From positions 62,001 to 126,000 of the forward strand of contig NZ_CP160403.1 in NCBI RefSeq assembly GCF_040782645.1: a stretch of 64,000 nt of DNA, read 5' to 3'. The DNA comes from Streptomyces sp. HUAS ZL42. GTDB lineage: Bacteria; Actinomycetota; Actinomycetes; Streptomycetales; Streptomycetaceae. Under the pieces are notes generated by a model, which was given only the letters and a program-made list of their open reading frames with translations, was not told where the DNA came from and made no database searches. The first letter of the stretch is position 1. Every line of letters begins with the position of its first letter. Below, piece by piece: positions 35,428 to 46,204 of the stretch. A program made the translations under genes and the position numbers.

Positions 35428-36676
35428 GTGCTCAGCGTAGTGAATGCCGACGGTTTGACGGAGTCTGGCTCCCTGATCGACGAGATTGTCCGCGAGGGCG
35501 CCTGGCGGATGCTGGCCGCCGCGCTGGAGGCAGAAGTCAACCAATACATAGCCGAGTTGGCGGCCGAGACTGACGAGCGAGGGCGGCGCCTGGTGGTGCG
35601 CAACGGCCGCCACCAGCCGCGGACCGTGGCCACCGCGGCCGGCCCGGTGGAGGTGACGGCGCCTCGGGTGAACGACCGCCGCATCGACGAGGCCACCGGC
35701 GAGCGGAAGCGGTTCTCCTCGAAGATCCTGGCGCCGTGGTGCCGCAAGTCGCCCAAGGTCAGCGAGGTGCTGCCGCTGCTCTACCTACGGGCTGTCATCG
35801 GGGGACTTTGTGCCGGCGTTGGAGCAGTTCCTCGGCTCTGCCGCCGGCCTGTCGGCCGCAACTGTGACCCGGCTGACGAAGCAGTGGGGCGAGGACCATG
35901 CCGCGTTCCAGAGCCGGGACCTGTCGGACAGGGATTTCGTCTACGTGTGGGCCGACGGGGTGCACCCGAGGGTCCGGCTCGGGCAGGTGCATTCGTGCGT
36001 GCTGGTCCTGCTCGGTGTCCGCGTGGACGGCACCAAGGAGTTGATCGCGCTCGCGGAGGGGTTGCGGGAGTCGACAGAGTCGTGGGCGGACCTGCTGCGG
36101 GACTGCCGCCGACGCGGCATGCGCGACCCTGAGCTCGTGGTCGGTGATGGTGCGATGGGACTGTGGCGGGCCCTGGCTGAGGTATTTCCCGCAGCCCGGC
36201 ATCAGAGGTGCTGGGTTCACAAATCCCGGAATGTCACCAATGCCCTGCCGAAGTCGGCCCAGCCCGGCGCGACCAGGGCGATGCAGGAGATTTACAACGC
36301 CGAGGACCGCACCCACGCCGAGAAGGCCATTGAAGCGTTCGCGAAGACCTACGGCACCAAGTGGCCCAAGGCCGCCGCGAAGATCACCGACGACCGGGAC
36401 GAACTGCTGGCGTTCTACGACTTCCCCGCCGAGCACTGGATCCACCTGCGGACCACCAACCCAATCGAGTCCACCTTTTCCACCGTCAAGCTCCGCACCA
36501 AGGTCACCCGCGGTGCCGGCAGCCCGGCCGCCGCCCTTGCAATGGTGTTCAAGCTGGTCGAGTCCGCCCAGGAACGATGGCGAGCGATCACCGGTGCCCA
36601 CCTGGTGGCACTCGTCCGGGCGGGGGCCCGATTCGAGAACGGCGTCCTGGTCGAGCGCCTGGAGCAGGCCGCATGA
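35428..36676 (+). pseudogene. IS256 family transposase, frameshifted
   Basis: Two frames together make a complete Mutator-type transposase of about 415 residues. The first (GTG at 35428) carries the N-terminal domain to EVLPLLYLR; one base is missing near 35797, and the second frame takes over with SGDFVPALEQFLGSAAGLSA. Catalytic residues are present: VWADGVH (Asp), VVGDGAMGLW (Asp), TNPIESTFSTVK (Glu), with HQRCWVHK between. It ends at VERLEQAA. A single indel is the only visible defect; sequencing error or programmed shift cannot be excluded. Confidence 0.85.
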
Positions 36677-36727
36677 CCACACGAAGACAGGTGCACAGAT
36701 CCGGCTCAGCGATGCGACACTGCCCCC

Positions 36728-37282
36728 ATGACCAGGCCGGAGCTCTCCGAACTCGACTATCTGCGGGAGATCGAACGGCTCGCCAAGGCAGTTGCCTCCG
36801 CGGCCGCCGATGAGCACTGGTACGCCGGCGACACCGAAGGGGAGGGACCGCTCCAACGTAGTGTCAACGCTCTGGGACGGGCGCTGCTGCACTACCACTT
36901 CCCCCTGGACGGGTGCCTGGAGGAGGAGGCAGGGCGCCCACAGGTTCCTCTCGCTGCCGTTGCCGTCATCCGTCCTGAGGCCATGCCCGTCGGCACCGAT
37001 GAGACCTACCCGCATGCCTGTGTCCGGCTGGGAGTGGAAGCCCGCCCCGAAGGGTGGGCATTGTGGGAGACCTGGGTCGACGGCAACGCGAAGGTCACCA
37101 TGGTCGTCTCCGCCGTGGACACCACCGAGGGCTTGCTCACCAACTGGGCCAAGGGCAGGGACCTGCTCCCGGTCATGCCGTTGCCCTCCCAGATCGCCCA
37201 GGTCCACGCCGGCTGGACCGGCTGGGGATCGATCTTCTCCCCCTACGGCAAGAGGAAGCTCGGCCTCAACGGACAGCCGTGA
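36728..37282 (+). CDS. hypothetical protein
   Basis: 184 residues, acidic, starting MTRPELSELDYLREIERLAK just after the IS256 right flank. No ribosome site is obvious, so it may be leaderless or truncated. Features: long N-terminal helix, HYHFPLDGCLEEEAG, a beta-rich middle (LGVEARPEGWALWETWVDGN) and GSIFSPYGKRKLG at the end. No family recognised. Confidence 0.5.
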   Translation: MTRPELSELDYLREIERLAKAVASAAADEHWYAGDTEGEGPLQRSVNALGRALLHYHFPLDGCLEEEAGRPQVPLAAVAVIRPEAMPVGTDETYPHACVRLGVEARPEGWALWETWVDGNAKVTMVVSAVDTTEGLLTNWAKGRDLLPVMPLPSQIAQVHAGWTGWGSIFSPYGKRKLGLNGQP

Positions 37283-37306
37283 TCCACAGGTATTGACTAT
37301 TGCTCC

Positions 37307-37561
37307 ATGGACACCGTGGAGTTGGGCATCGTGCCGATGACTTCGTCTCTCAAGGTCCCACCCGGTACAGGTTTCTGGATCTATGACGACCGCCAGGTGG
37401 TCACCGAGGTATGGCATGCCGAGATGTGGCTTGATGACGTAGACACCATCGCCCTCTACCTACGTACGTGGAAGACGCTCCGCGAATCTGCGGTGTACGG
37501 CGCTGACGCCCACAACGTCATTAACGCAGCACGACGGGCACTGAATGGGCACTGCCGATGA
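37307..37561 (+). pseudogene. DUF5753-like C-terminal fragment of an XRE regulator
   Basis: 84 residues: GFWIYDDRQVVTEVWHAEMW then DTIALYLRTWKTLRESAVYG and AHNVINAARRAL. This matches the last segment of DUF5753, the sensor domain of Streptomyces XRE regulators. The HTH and most of the sensor are missing. It has ATG at 37307 and may still be translated. Confidence 0.55.
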
Positions 37562-37571
37562 GAAGGACGCT

Positions 37572-39727
37572 TCATTCACTGGTGTCGGAGCCTGTGGCTG
37601 TGGCTTGGGTGGCGAGGTAGGTTTCCAGCGCGTCGGGGGGTACGGGACGGGCGTAGTGGAAGCCCTGGCCGTACGGACAACCCAGGATGCGGAGGCGCTG
37701 TTCCTCGTCTGGTGTTTCGATGCCTTCAACAATGGTATCGAGGCCGAGCGCGCACCCGAAGCGGAGGATGGCCTGGATGAGGTTGTTGTCTATGTCAGCA
37801 GAGCCGCCGCGGACGAAGCTTTGGTCGATCTTGACGGCGTCGATCGGAAGGTTGCGCAGGTACGAGAGGGATGAGTAGCCGGTGCCGAAGTCGTCGATGG
37901 AAATGCGCACGCCCTGCTCGCACAGGATGCGGATATGGGCGGAAACGGTCTCAAAGTCGGCGATGAGCGTGCTCTCGGTAATCTCCAGGATCAGGGAAGC
38001 CGCGGGGAATCCGGTCTCGAACAGGATCTGCCGTACCGTCTCAGGGAAATGAGGGTCTTTGAGCTGGCGGCTGGAGACGTTGACGGCCACGCTTAGCGCG
38101 CCGTGCCCGGGCAGGGTTTCGTGCCAGTATCGTCCTTGGCGGCACGCCTGGCGTAGGACCCAGGCACCAATGGAGACGATCACGCCTGTCTCCTCGGCGA
38201 TGGGGATGAACACTTCTGGTGGGGTCTCGGCACGGCCATGTTGCTGCCAGCGCAGCAGGGCCTCCACACTTGTCACCTCCTTAGTGGTGAGGTCGACGAC
38301 CGGCTGGTAACGAAGCGTGAGTTCATTGCGGGTCAGGGCGTAGCGCAGGTCTTGAGCGATGCGGGCATGGTCCTGCTGCGCCAGGCTCATAGCGGGGTTG
38401 AAGAGGACTGCACGATTGCGGCCGCCGTCCTTGGCCACGTACAGGGCGATGTCGGCAGAACGCAGTACGTCATTGCGCGATGTTGGTTTAGTGACGGTGA
38501 CTATGCCGATGCTGGCGGTGACGAAAAGGTTGCGCTGATCGGAGACCGCGAAGGGTCCCTTGAACCGCTCCAGGAACCGTTGAGCATAGCGTTCGGCGGG
38601 GGTGTCCTTGAGGTCCTCAGCGAGGACGGCGAACTCGTCGCCGCCTATGCGGGCGACCGTGTCGTTGTGGCGCGCCGCGCCCAGGAGCCGATGGCCGACG
38701 GCTACGAGGAGTTCGTCGCCAACCGGATGGCCGAGGCTGTCGTTGATGTCCTTGAAACTGTCCAGGTCGATCACCAAGAGCACGATGTTTCCGGTTGCTG
38801 AGGCGCGACCGAGAGCGTGTTCAACACGCTCGGAGAACAGAGCTCGGTTAGCCAGACCGGTCAATGTGTCGTGGAAGGCCTGATGGGCGAGCTGGTGTTG
38901 CAGTGTGCCCTGCTCCCGCAGGGCCTTCTCCGCCACATGGGCACGCTCTTGGGCCTGGTCTGCCAGAAGCATGATGCGCAGCACCAGCAAGAGGGTTAGG
39001 CCGGCGACGATGCCGGAGATGACGGCGGCATGCGCAGGCTGGTCACGCACATTACCCACATTGGCAACGATCAACACCGGTCCCACGAGGGACAGCAGGA
39101 CGAGGACAGTCATACGGCTACGCGACAGCCTCTCCATATGCCGCGGCGTCAGCTGGGTCGTCACTGCCATGGAGGGGTGCAGGGCAGCCGCGCCCAGGAA
39201 CAGATACGAAGCCATCCATAGCGAGTAGGACACGTCCGCGGCGATCGGGGCGCCCGTGGAAGCCAGCGTGGAGTAGTAGAGGGCATCGGCGGCTAGCGTG
39301 GCGGCGACCCAGAGCGTGAACAGCGCGAGCGCCGGCGAGTGCACCCCCGTGGTGAGCACCAGCCGCACGGCCATGCACAGCAGCACCAGATCCGCTAGCG
39401 GATAGGCCAGCGAGATGGCCAACGGCAACACGGACAGATGACTGCGCAGATACGGTGCGACGATGAAGGCCCACGCCAGTGTGGCCATCCCCAGCGTGGG
39501 GATCCCCGCGTCCAACAAGGGCGCCCAGCGCATGCCGCCGCTGCGGCGTGCCGAGGCCAGGCGGATCAAACCCGCGGCGAAGAACGGATACGCGCCCAGG
39601 TAAAGCGCGTCGGCCGCAGACGGGAAGGGCACCAAGTCTCCGCCGAACTGATAGGCGCCGAAGATCACGTCCGCCACGGCGAACAACGCCATCCCCACCG
39701 CGAACAGAGGCCCGGACAGGGGGCAGC
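37572..39727 (-). pseudogene. membrane GGDEF-EAL cyclic-di-GMP protein, N-terminally truncated
   Basis: About 718 residues remain. Seven or so membrane helices (from MALFAVADVIFGAYQFGGDL to TVLVLLSLVGPVLIVANVGN and GIVAGLTLLLVLRIMLLADQ) precede a diguanylate cyclase domain with intact RIGGDEFAV (about 38630-38656), and an EAL phosphodiesterase domain with intact SVEALLRW (about 38250-38272), ITESTL, DDFGTGYSSL and KIDQSFV. The gene start is lost: from 39728 the DNA encodes an integrase N terminus on the other strand, so the first one or two helices are missing. Internal starts such as ATG at MALFAV could yield a shortened protein that keeps both catalytic domains. Confidence 0.8.
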
Positions 39728-40040
39728 ATGACGGCACTACGGCAGGAACTGGAGGACTACCTGCGGCTTCGCCGCTCCCTCGGCCACAAGATGGCCGAAC
39801 GGCCTGGCTGCTGACGGACTTCGTCACCTTCCTGGAGGAACGCGAGCAGACCCGTGTGACAGTTGCCGCCGCCCTGGCGTGGGTGAAGAAGCGGGAGGGC
39901 GAAGTGGTGACGACCGTGAGCCCTCGGCGGATCACCGCGGTCCGCGGCTTCGCTCGCTACCTCAGCGGCACGACCCGGCCACCGAGGTCCCGCCGCTGGG
40001 CCTGCTGCCCCACCGGCAACGCTGGCGGCAGCCCTGCGGA
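39728..40040 (+). pseudogene. tyrosine recombinase N-terminal fragment
   Basis: MTALRQELEDYLRLRRSLGH then KMAERPG, frameshift near 39810, LLTDFVTFLEEREQTRVTVA and AALAWVKKREGEVVTTVSPR, RITAVRGFARYLSG: the SAM-like core-binding domain of phage-type integrases. A second frame change follows near 39975 and the catalytic R-H-R-Y domain is missing. Confidence 0.8.
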
Positions 40041-40089
40041 TCACTCGCCGAAGCTCCCGCAGGGCAGTGACGAAGGAACAGGACTCATC

Positions 40090-40431
40090 GTGGACCAGCA
40101 GAGCGGCGGGTGGACCTTCCTGACCAACCATGCCCGCGTGCTGCCGGCCATCGCACACGAGCCTTCCGTCCGTCTTGGCGACATCGCCGCAGCCTGCCGC
40201 ATCACCGAACGCACAGCCCAGAGAATCGTCTCCGACCTCGAAGAGGCCGGCTATCTCAGCCGCGCGAGAGACGGACGGCGCACGCAATACGACCTTCACC
40301 TGGATGGGGCACTTCGTCATCCGGCAGAAGCTCACCTGCCGGAGATACCCCTCTACGAATTACCTTCCAATGTCAACTCGACAGTCCACGAATCACCGAA
40401 CTTATGCCCGGCTGCACCGACTCCCGAGTAG
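40090..40431 (+). CDS. winged-helix transcriptional regulator
   Basis: 113 residues from GTG at 40090 with GAAGGA upstream. GWTFLTNHARVLPAIAHEPS, LGDIAAACRITERTAQRIVS and DLEEAGYLSRARDGRRTQYD make a MarR/ArsR-like winged helix. ALRHPAEAHL is a conserved tail. The last 30 residues overlap the convergent HtrA-like gene and probably replace the native C terminus. Confidence 0.7.
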   Translation: MDQQSGGWTFLTNHARVLPAIAHEPSVRLGDIAAACRITERTAQRIVSDLEEAGYLSRARDGRRTQYDLHLDGALRHPAEAHLPEIPLYELPSNVNSTVHESPNLCPAAPTPE

Positions 40432-41429
40432 ACCCCACTCAGGTTCAGCTTGTCACCAGCCGACGCAGGCTCAATGACGTCACAGAGTTCGGAGAATGAC
40501 GACACGTCCTCCCCGTTGGCCGTGGTAATCACGGCGCCTTGTTGAATCTTTGCGCTGCCGGCCGGAGAGTTCTTGCGGACGTCGACAACGAACAGTCCGT
40601 CAATTCCCTTATCCTGAAGACGATTCTGCGCGTCCTGCACCGAAGCCTCAGCAATCCCGGCAAGCGCCGTCTCCTGCGGGAGATTTGGATCTGACACATT
40701 GCGAAGCCACCATCCTGGATCGTTCTTCATCGCTCCAGCAGCTAGTCCAGGAAGCACGGACTTCGCATTATTGCTACTTATGGCCTCGTACACCCGACGG
40801 GTTTTCCCTATCAAGGGATCTTCCTCTTCAGATGTCCCAGTGTTGATGCCAACCACTTCACCATCACTATTAAGTACCGGTCCTCCTTGGGTTCCGGGTT
40901 TCACTTCCGCAGAATGGTAAATCAGGGAGGGAAGGTCGGGGTCTGATGAAGTGGGGCCGACTGTCTCGGCGGGCTCATCTACTTCACCAGCGGTAGCAAC
41001 GACGTCCGCTCCAGCGGTACCTGCATCCGTGTAACCAAGAGACGTGATGGCATCGTCGTCAACAACCAGGTCACTGTCCCCGAATTGCAGGCCCTTCAAC
41101 CCTTTCAGGGGAGACGTAAGCTTAAGCACCGCCAGATCCTGGCAGAGATCGCTACCTAGCAACTGGGCAGGAACCGGCTGTTGCTTACCCGCTTGGAGAA
41201 CCTCCAGGCTGCTCTGCCCCGCAGTAACGAACGCAGTGGTGACAACGAGGCCTCTGCTGGCGTCATAAACAAAACCAGTACCTGCAGCGGAGTCGCCTAC
41301 CACTTGCACAACAGCCACCTTGGCCTGCTCACGGCCTCCGGGAGAGAGCTCGCCTGCTATCGCCACAGGAGCCCCGCACATGGCGACGAGGAGAGCCGAC
41401 GCCAGGGAGAGATTGAGACTTGCGCTCAT
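40353..41429 (-). CDS. HtrA/DegP-like protein, catalytically inactive
   Basis: About 358 residues from ATG at 41429, which has GGAGG upstream; a longer start at 41474 adds 15. A signal sequence (SLASALLVAMCGAPVAIAG) is followed by a trypsin-like domain and a C-terminal PDZ domain (GLFVVDVRKNSPAGSAKIQQ, VITTANGEDV). The scaffold is HtrA, but the catalytic His site reads GLVVTTAFVTAG (Phe for His) and the nucleophile site reads VKPGTQGGPVLN (Gln for Ser in GNSGG); only the Asp in CQDLAVLKL remains. It should bind peptides or cell-wall partners without cutting. The base composition is visibly less GC-rich than its neighbours, suggesting transfer. Confidence 0.85.
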   Translation of the reverse strand: MSASLNLSLASALLVAMCGAPVAIAGELSPGGREQAKVAVVQVVGDSAAGTGFVYDASRGLVVTTAFVTAGQSSLEVLQAGKQQPVPAQLLGSDLCQDLAVLKLTSPLKGLKGLQFGDSDLVVDDDAITSLGYTDAGTAGADVVATAGEVDEPAETVGPTSSDPDLPSLIYHSAEVKPGTQGGPVLNSDGEVVGINTGTSEEEDPLIGKTRRVYEAISSNNAKSVLPGLAAGAMKNDPGWWLRNVSDPNLPQETALAGIAEASVQDAQNRLQDKGIDGLFVVDVRKNSPAGSAKIQQGAVITTANGEDVSSFSELCDVIEPASAGDKLNLSGVYSGVGAAGHKFGDSWTVELTLEGNS

Positions 41430-42966
41430 GGAGGACACGCCTCCCTCAGAGCTGTGAGCGATTCGCTTACGCACCCGGACCTAGCCCGGAAACATCACAG
41501 GTACTAGCGTAACCAGATAAGCCTGACGTGTCCTGTCGTGGAAACTGACGTGTCCTGTCATGGAAAGGTGAAGACTGAACAAAATTGGGCTGTTGCGCTG
41601 TTGCTGTGTGCCTCACCCCTCCTGTGATCTCAAGTTGCTCTATTGCCCTTGAGGCGTGAACTAGTGTCTCGTGATGCTGTTCATGGAACTTAGCTTGGCG
41701 TTTAATCTAGGCCGTTCACCTGACCCGCTGATCTTGGTTCGTTCCCGGGACAGCAGGGCGGCCGTTCTTCACGCTTCGAGGTGTCGAGCAACGTCGCGTG
41801 AAGGAACGGCCGATGGTGAAGAGTCTCGCCGCTGAACAGTCCTCTGACGCCGCGTTGGGTGTCCTGTCCCATTTTCGTGTCCAGTTCTACGACTGCCTCT
41901 ACACGCGGGCGGATGCGCTCTTCGAGCACGCGGTGCTGTGCTCGGACGGCCCGGTGACGTCGCTGGTCGAGTTGACGCTCACGGCCGAGCAGCGGCGTGG
42001 GCACGGGGCGATGTACGACGCGGTCAAACACGGCTGGCTGGAACCGCGCCGCCTGCGCAGGCTGCTGGCTTCCACGCCGCTGCCGCGTGCCGCCGACGGG
42101 CGGATCGTGCTCGCGGTGGATGTGAGCAACTGGCTGCGTCCTGACGCCCCCACGAGCCCGGAGTTGCTGTTCTGCCACGTCTACGGGCGAGGCCGCAGCG
42201 CGGATCGGTCCCCGGCTGGCCCTACTCCTTCGTCGCCGCGCTGGAGACGGGGCGCACGTCCTGGACGGCCGTGCTGGACGCGATCCGGCTGGGGCCGGCC
42301 GACGACGCCACGGCGGTGACCGCCGCCCAGCTGCGCGAGGTGGTCACGAGGCTGGTACACGCCGGGCAGTGGCGGCCGGGCGATGCGGACATTCTCGTCG
42401 TGATGGACACCGGCTACGACGTCACCCGCCTCGCCTACGTCCTGGCCGACCTGCCCGTCGAGCTGGTCGGCCGGCTGCGCTCGGACCGGGTGATGCTCCG
42501 GGATGCCGGCCCGCGCCGCGCCACCCCTCGCGGCGGGCAGCCCCGCAAGCCCGGCGGCGTCCTGACCTTCTCCAAGCCGGAATCCTGGCACACCCCCGAC
42601 CAGGCCACGGCGTGCGACACCACTCGCTATGGCACGGCCGAGGCCCTCGCCTGGGACCGGATGCATCCCCGCCTGCAGGCTCGTGGCCCCTGGCTCGACC
42701 ACTGCGGTGAACTCCCTTTGATCCACGGCACGTTGATCCGGCTGAAGGTCGACCACCTGCCTGGCGACCGCGACCCCAAGCCGGTGTGGCTGTGGTCCTC
42801 GCGCACCGGCATGACCGGCGCAGACGTCGACCTGCGCTGGCAGGCGTTCCTCCGCAGATTCGATCTTGAACATACCTTCCGGCTGTTCAAGCAGACGCTC
42901 GGGTGGACCGTCCCCAAGGTCCGCGATCCGCACACGGCCGGCCTGTGGACCTGACTGATCATCGCC

Positions 42967-44704
42967 CAATGCCTCGAAGTTAGGGGCCCGGAGACGGTTG
43001 TCAAGAGGGTCGTGGAATGCTGCGGGCCTCTGCTATTCAGGGGATCGACCAAGATCTTCCCGAAAGCAGAGGCCCTGTGGTCCAGTCTGTCATGGGCGGC
43101 ACGAGCGATGTGTTCGCCCCCGGCCATCTCGGTGAGTTAACGCAGGTCGTGCCCCCGGAGCTGGTTGACGCCGTCCTGGAGGAGACCGGAGCGCGGGAAC
43201 GGCGGCTTCGATGTCTTCCCTCCAGGGTCGGGGTGTACTTCGTTCTGGCCTTGGGACTCTTCGAGCACCTCGGCGCCCGACTCGTGTGGACCAAGCTGGT
43301 CGCGGGGCTGACCACCCGCGTCCCCGAGCCTTCCGAGAAGGCGCTTCGTGACCTGCGCCGGCGGATCGGCCCGGAGCCGGTCAAGCGACTGTTCGAGGTG
43401 TTGGCGGGGCCGCTGGCCCAGCCGTCCACTCCTGGGGTGAGTTACCGGCGCTGGCGGACGGTCGCCTTTGACGGGTGCAGCAGCCTGATCGTCCCCGATC
43501 ATGAACGGAACTGGTCCTGGCTCGGCCGCCCCGCCAGCCGACTCGGCCAGGCGGGATACCCCAGGTTGATGCTGATGACACTGTGCGAAACCGGAACCCG
43601 CGGCCTGATCGCGGCGGCCTTCGGCCCCGTAGCCAGGGGCGAGACGTATTACGCACAGCAGCTGACTTCGAACTTGACCCCGGACATGCTGCTACTGGCG
43701 GACCGCGCCTTCCACACCAATGACCTGCTCGCACAAGCCGCCCGCAGCGGCGCACAGTTCCTGGTGCGTTGCACCAGTCGTCGGCATCCGCCGATCCTGA
43801 CGCTACTGCCCGACGGCTCCTACCTCACACGCATCGCCGGCCTCACCCTGCGCGTCATCGAAGCCGAGATCCGCACCCGCACCGCTGGCGGCAGCACCTT
43901 CGGCGAGACCTTCCGGCTGCTGACTACGCTCACCGACCACCGCACCGACCCCGCCCACCAGCTCGTCCGTCTGTACCACGAGCGATGGGAGATCGAGTGC
44001 GCCTACCTGGCACTGCGTCACACACTCCTCAAGGGCCGCGTCCTGCGCTCGAAGGATCCGGCCGGACTCACCCAGGAAGTATGGGGACTGCTCACCCTCT
44101 ACCAGGCATTGCGGTCCGTGATGGTCACCGCCGTGGAGACCCAGCCGGGCACCGACCCGGACCGCGCTGCATTCATCATCGCCCTGGAGGCCGCCCGCGA
44201 CACCGTCGCCCTCACCGTTCACCCGACAGCGAGCCCCGGACACGACGCCCGGGCGGACCTGGTCGGACACATCGGCACCCGACTCCTGCCCGCCTTGCTC
44301 CCCAAACGCCGCCCGAGGACCTCCGCCCGCGTCGCGAAGCGCGGAATCTCGCGCTACCACACCTGGAACCGCGATCAACGCCCCCGCGACAGCACGCCCA
44401 TCACTGCCATCGACATCACGGTCCGAGCACCTACCTCCCGACCGCACAGGATCCGTCCCGGAAGGCATCCAGCCCCTGGGACCGGCTCTGCCAGATCCTT
44501 GCCGCGCACGCCAACCAACCCATGCACGCCCACGACCTCGCCGATCATATGGGGCTTACGGCACCCCAGTCCCGCAAGAACCTCGCTTCTCAACTCTGTC
44601 TCTGGACCCGCAACAGCCTGCTAACCCGCACAGCGCCGAATACGTACAAGATCACCCTGCCCGACAATTTGACACCGTCTCCGGGCCCTTAACTCGAGGC
44701 ATTG
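42967..44704. mobile_element. IS4-type insertion sequence inside the outer IS
   Basis: 1738 bases bounded by near-perfect inverted repeats of about 31 bases (CAATGCCTCGA...GGGCCCGGAGACGGT at each end) and by a 10-base direct repeat GATCATCGCC at 42957-42966 and 44705-44714. Removing it restores the outer transposase reading LIIAAHTRLRL. Confidence 0.92.
43017..44692 (+). pseudogene. IS4 family transposase, C-terminal frameshift
   Basis: The main frame (43017-44624, a likelier start being GTG or ATG near 43092) has IS4 domains: VVPPELVDAVLEETGARERR, RRWRTVAFDGCSSLIVPDHE (Asp), DMLLLADRAFHTNDLLAQAA (Asp) and YHERWEIECAYLALRHTLLK (Y-R-E-K type signature with Glu). Near 44420 the frame changes: the usual tail STYLPTAQDPSRKASSPWDR, LADHMGLTAPQSRKNLASQL and TYKITLPDNL lies in another frame and ends at 44692. 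The catalytic core is whole, so partial activity is possible. Confidence 0.8.
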
Positions 44705-45136
44705 GATCATCGCCGCCCACACCCGGCTCCGCCTCGCCCGGCCCCTCGCCGAGGACCTCCGCCGCCCCTGGGAACGGCCCGCCGAGCCGCGCCGGCTCAC
44801 CCCAGCCCGGGTCCGTCGGGGGTTCCGCCACCTCCGCGTGAAGACCGCCCGTCCCGCTGGCGTGCCCCAACCCTCCCGGCCCGGGCCAGGACGCCCACCC
44901 GGCTCGAAAAACCGCAGGCCAGCCCCACGTCACGAGCCTGGGAAGACCGTGAAACGAATCGAAACCCTCACCGAACACGTCCGCCTGAAACAGCAGCGAG
45001 GATAAAGATCAAGCTAAGTTCCATGAACAGCATCACGAGACACTAGTCCGATGCAGCAACGCGGGCCGATGGTGAGATGTGCGATGGCCGGGACGGTGTC
45101 GCCTTCCCCCAGAGACTCGTTCCCAAGGACCGCGGA

Positions 45137-45961
45137 TCACTCAATGGTCGGCATCTCCCTGAAGCGCGCGGCAAGTTCGCTGCGGGAGCGGATGCCCAGC
45201 TTGGAATAGACGTGTGTCAGGTGGTACTGCACGGTCTTGACCGAGATGAACAGCTCCAGCCCCACCTGCTGGTTGATCGCTCCGGCGGCGACGAGGCGGG
45301 CCACGGCCTGTTCCTGCGGGGTGAGGCGGGCCATGCCAGGTGTCAGGCGGGCGGTGTGCAGGCCTCCCGCCTGTAGCTCCCGGTCGCAGCGCTGCACGTA
45401 CGCGTCGGCGCCGAGGGTGGCGTAAGCATCTCGGGCGTTCTTCAGGACGGTGTCGGCCTCGCGGCGCTTGCCGGCGCGGCGCAGCGTCTGCCCGTAGGCG
45501 AAGTTGACCCGGGCGCGGTCGTACGGCAGGGGCAGGTGCTCCAGATCTGCGAGGGCATGCTCGAAGTACTTGCGGGCGGTGTCGATGTCCCCGCGCGCGG
45601 CGACGAGCCGACCGCGTGCCAGCCCCAGCCGGGCCATGGCGGAACGACGGCTGCGGGCGGCTGCGCGCTCCTGGTGCGGGGTGAGGCAGGCATCTGCCTC
45701 GTCCAGGCGGCCGGTCATCACCAGGGCGTTGGCGTAGACGTCCGGCCAGGGCCAGAAGCCCGGCTCGTCGATCGACCTGCGCTCGGGGAGCTGGACGATG
45801 GGGGTGAGAGCCTCGATGACCCGTTCGTAGTCGCCGCGTGCCTCGGCGACCTGGGCGCGGGCCGGACAGGAGGGGACGAGCATGATCTCGTAGTGGTGGA
45901 GGTCGGCGGCGGCGCAGTCCGTCAGGCTCCAGGCAGCGCTGCCGGACTGACGGCGGCTCAC
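45137..45961 (-). pseudogene. LuxR-type (LAL) regulator C-terminal part fused to XRE scrap
   Basis: About 274 residues. TPR-like repeats (AEARGDYERVIEALTPIVQL, GRLDEADACLTPHQERAAAR, FEHALADLEHLP) lead to a LuxR HTH: LTPQEQAVARLVAAGAINQQ and ELFISVKTVQYHLTHVYSKL, the end of a large LAL-type ATPase regulator. The AAA domain is missing. The first 25 residues (RRQSGSAAWSLTDCAA) are not LuxR but the second half of an XRE HTH whose start is at 46071. A chimeric relic. Confidence 0.7.
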
Positions 45962-46071
45962 CTGGGCTGGCTCACCCCCAGGGCGGCGGCGAGCTCGGTC
46001 TGCGACTCACCGGCCGCGTGCAGGAGCGCCGCCACCGCCGACCGCACCCGCTCTTCGAGACTCATACCCAT
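45962..46071 (-). pseudogene. XRE regulator N-terminal fragment
   Basis: ATG at 46071 (or 46065) starts SLEERVRSAVAALLHAAGES then QTELAAALGVSQPR-stop. VSRRQSGSAAWSLTDCAA resumes in another frame at 45958, so a frameshift breaks the HTH. Confidence 0.6.
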
Positions 46072-46204
46072 GTCGCAGACTCTATCGCTCAAAACTCATG
46101 CATTATACGCAACTCGCATTGCGATTGGCTGTTCAGGGTGACTCGATCGGGGGAATCGGGCGCGCGTGCAGAACCTCGCTGCGGCCGGGCGCGTACAGAC
46201 AGAT

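Larger units (their letters stand above)
41813..45005 (+). pseudogene. DDE transposase of outer IS, broken three ways
   Basis: Starts MVKSLAAEQSSDAALGVLSH. Recognisable as the NF041680-type putative transposase: RIVLAVDVSNWLRPDAPTSP, LLFCHVYG, then a frameshift near 42195; DILVVMDTGYDVTRLAYVLA (Asp), LVGRLRSDRVM, TLIRLKVDHLPGDRD and FLRRFDLEHTFRLFKQTLGW (Glu). At 42954 the Trp codon of LWTW is TGA, then LIIA is interrupted by the IS4-type element at 42967-44704. The remaining C terminus (AHTRLRLARPLAEDLRRPWE, RRGFRHLRV, PGSKNRRPAPRH) ends near 45005. Confidence 0.85.
41661..45046. mobile_element. IS of NF041680-type transposase, interrupted by IS4-type element
   Basis: Perfect 37-base terminal inverted repeats: CTAGTGTCTCGTGATGCTGT... 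at 41661-41697 and its exact complement at 45010-45046. CTAG at each end may be the target duplication. Without the inner element it would be about 1.64 kb. Partial copies occur at 20853-21040 and 24165-24510. Confidence 0.9.
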
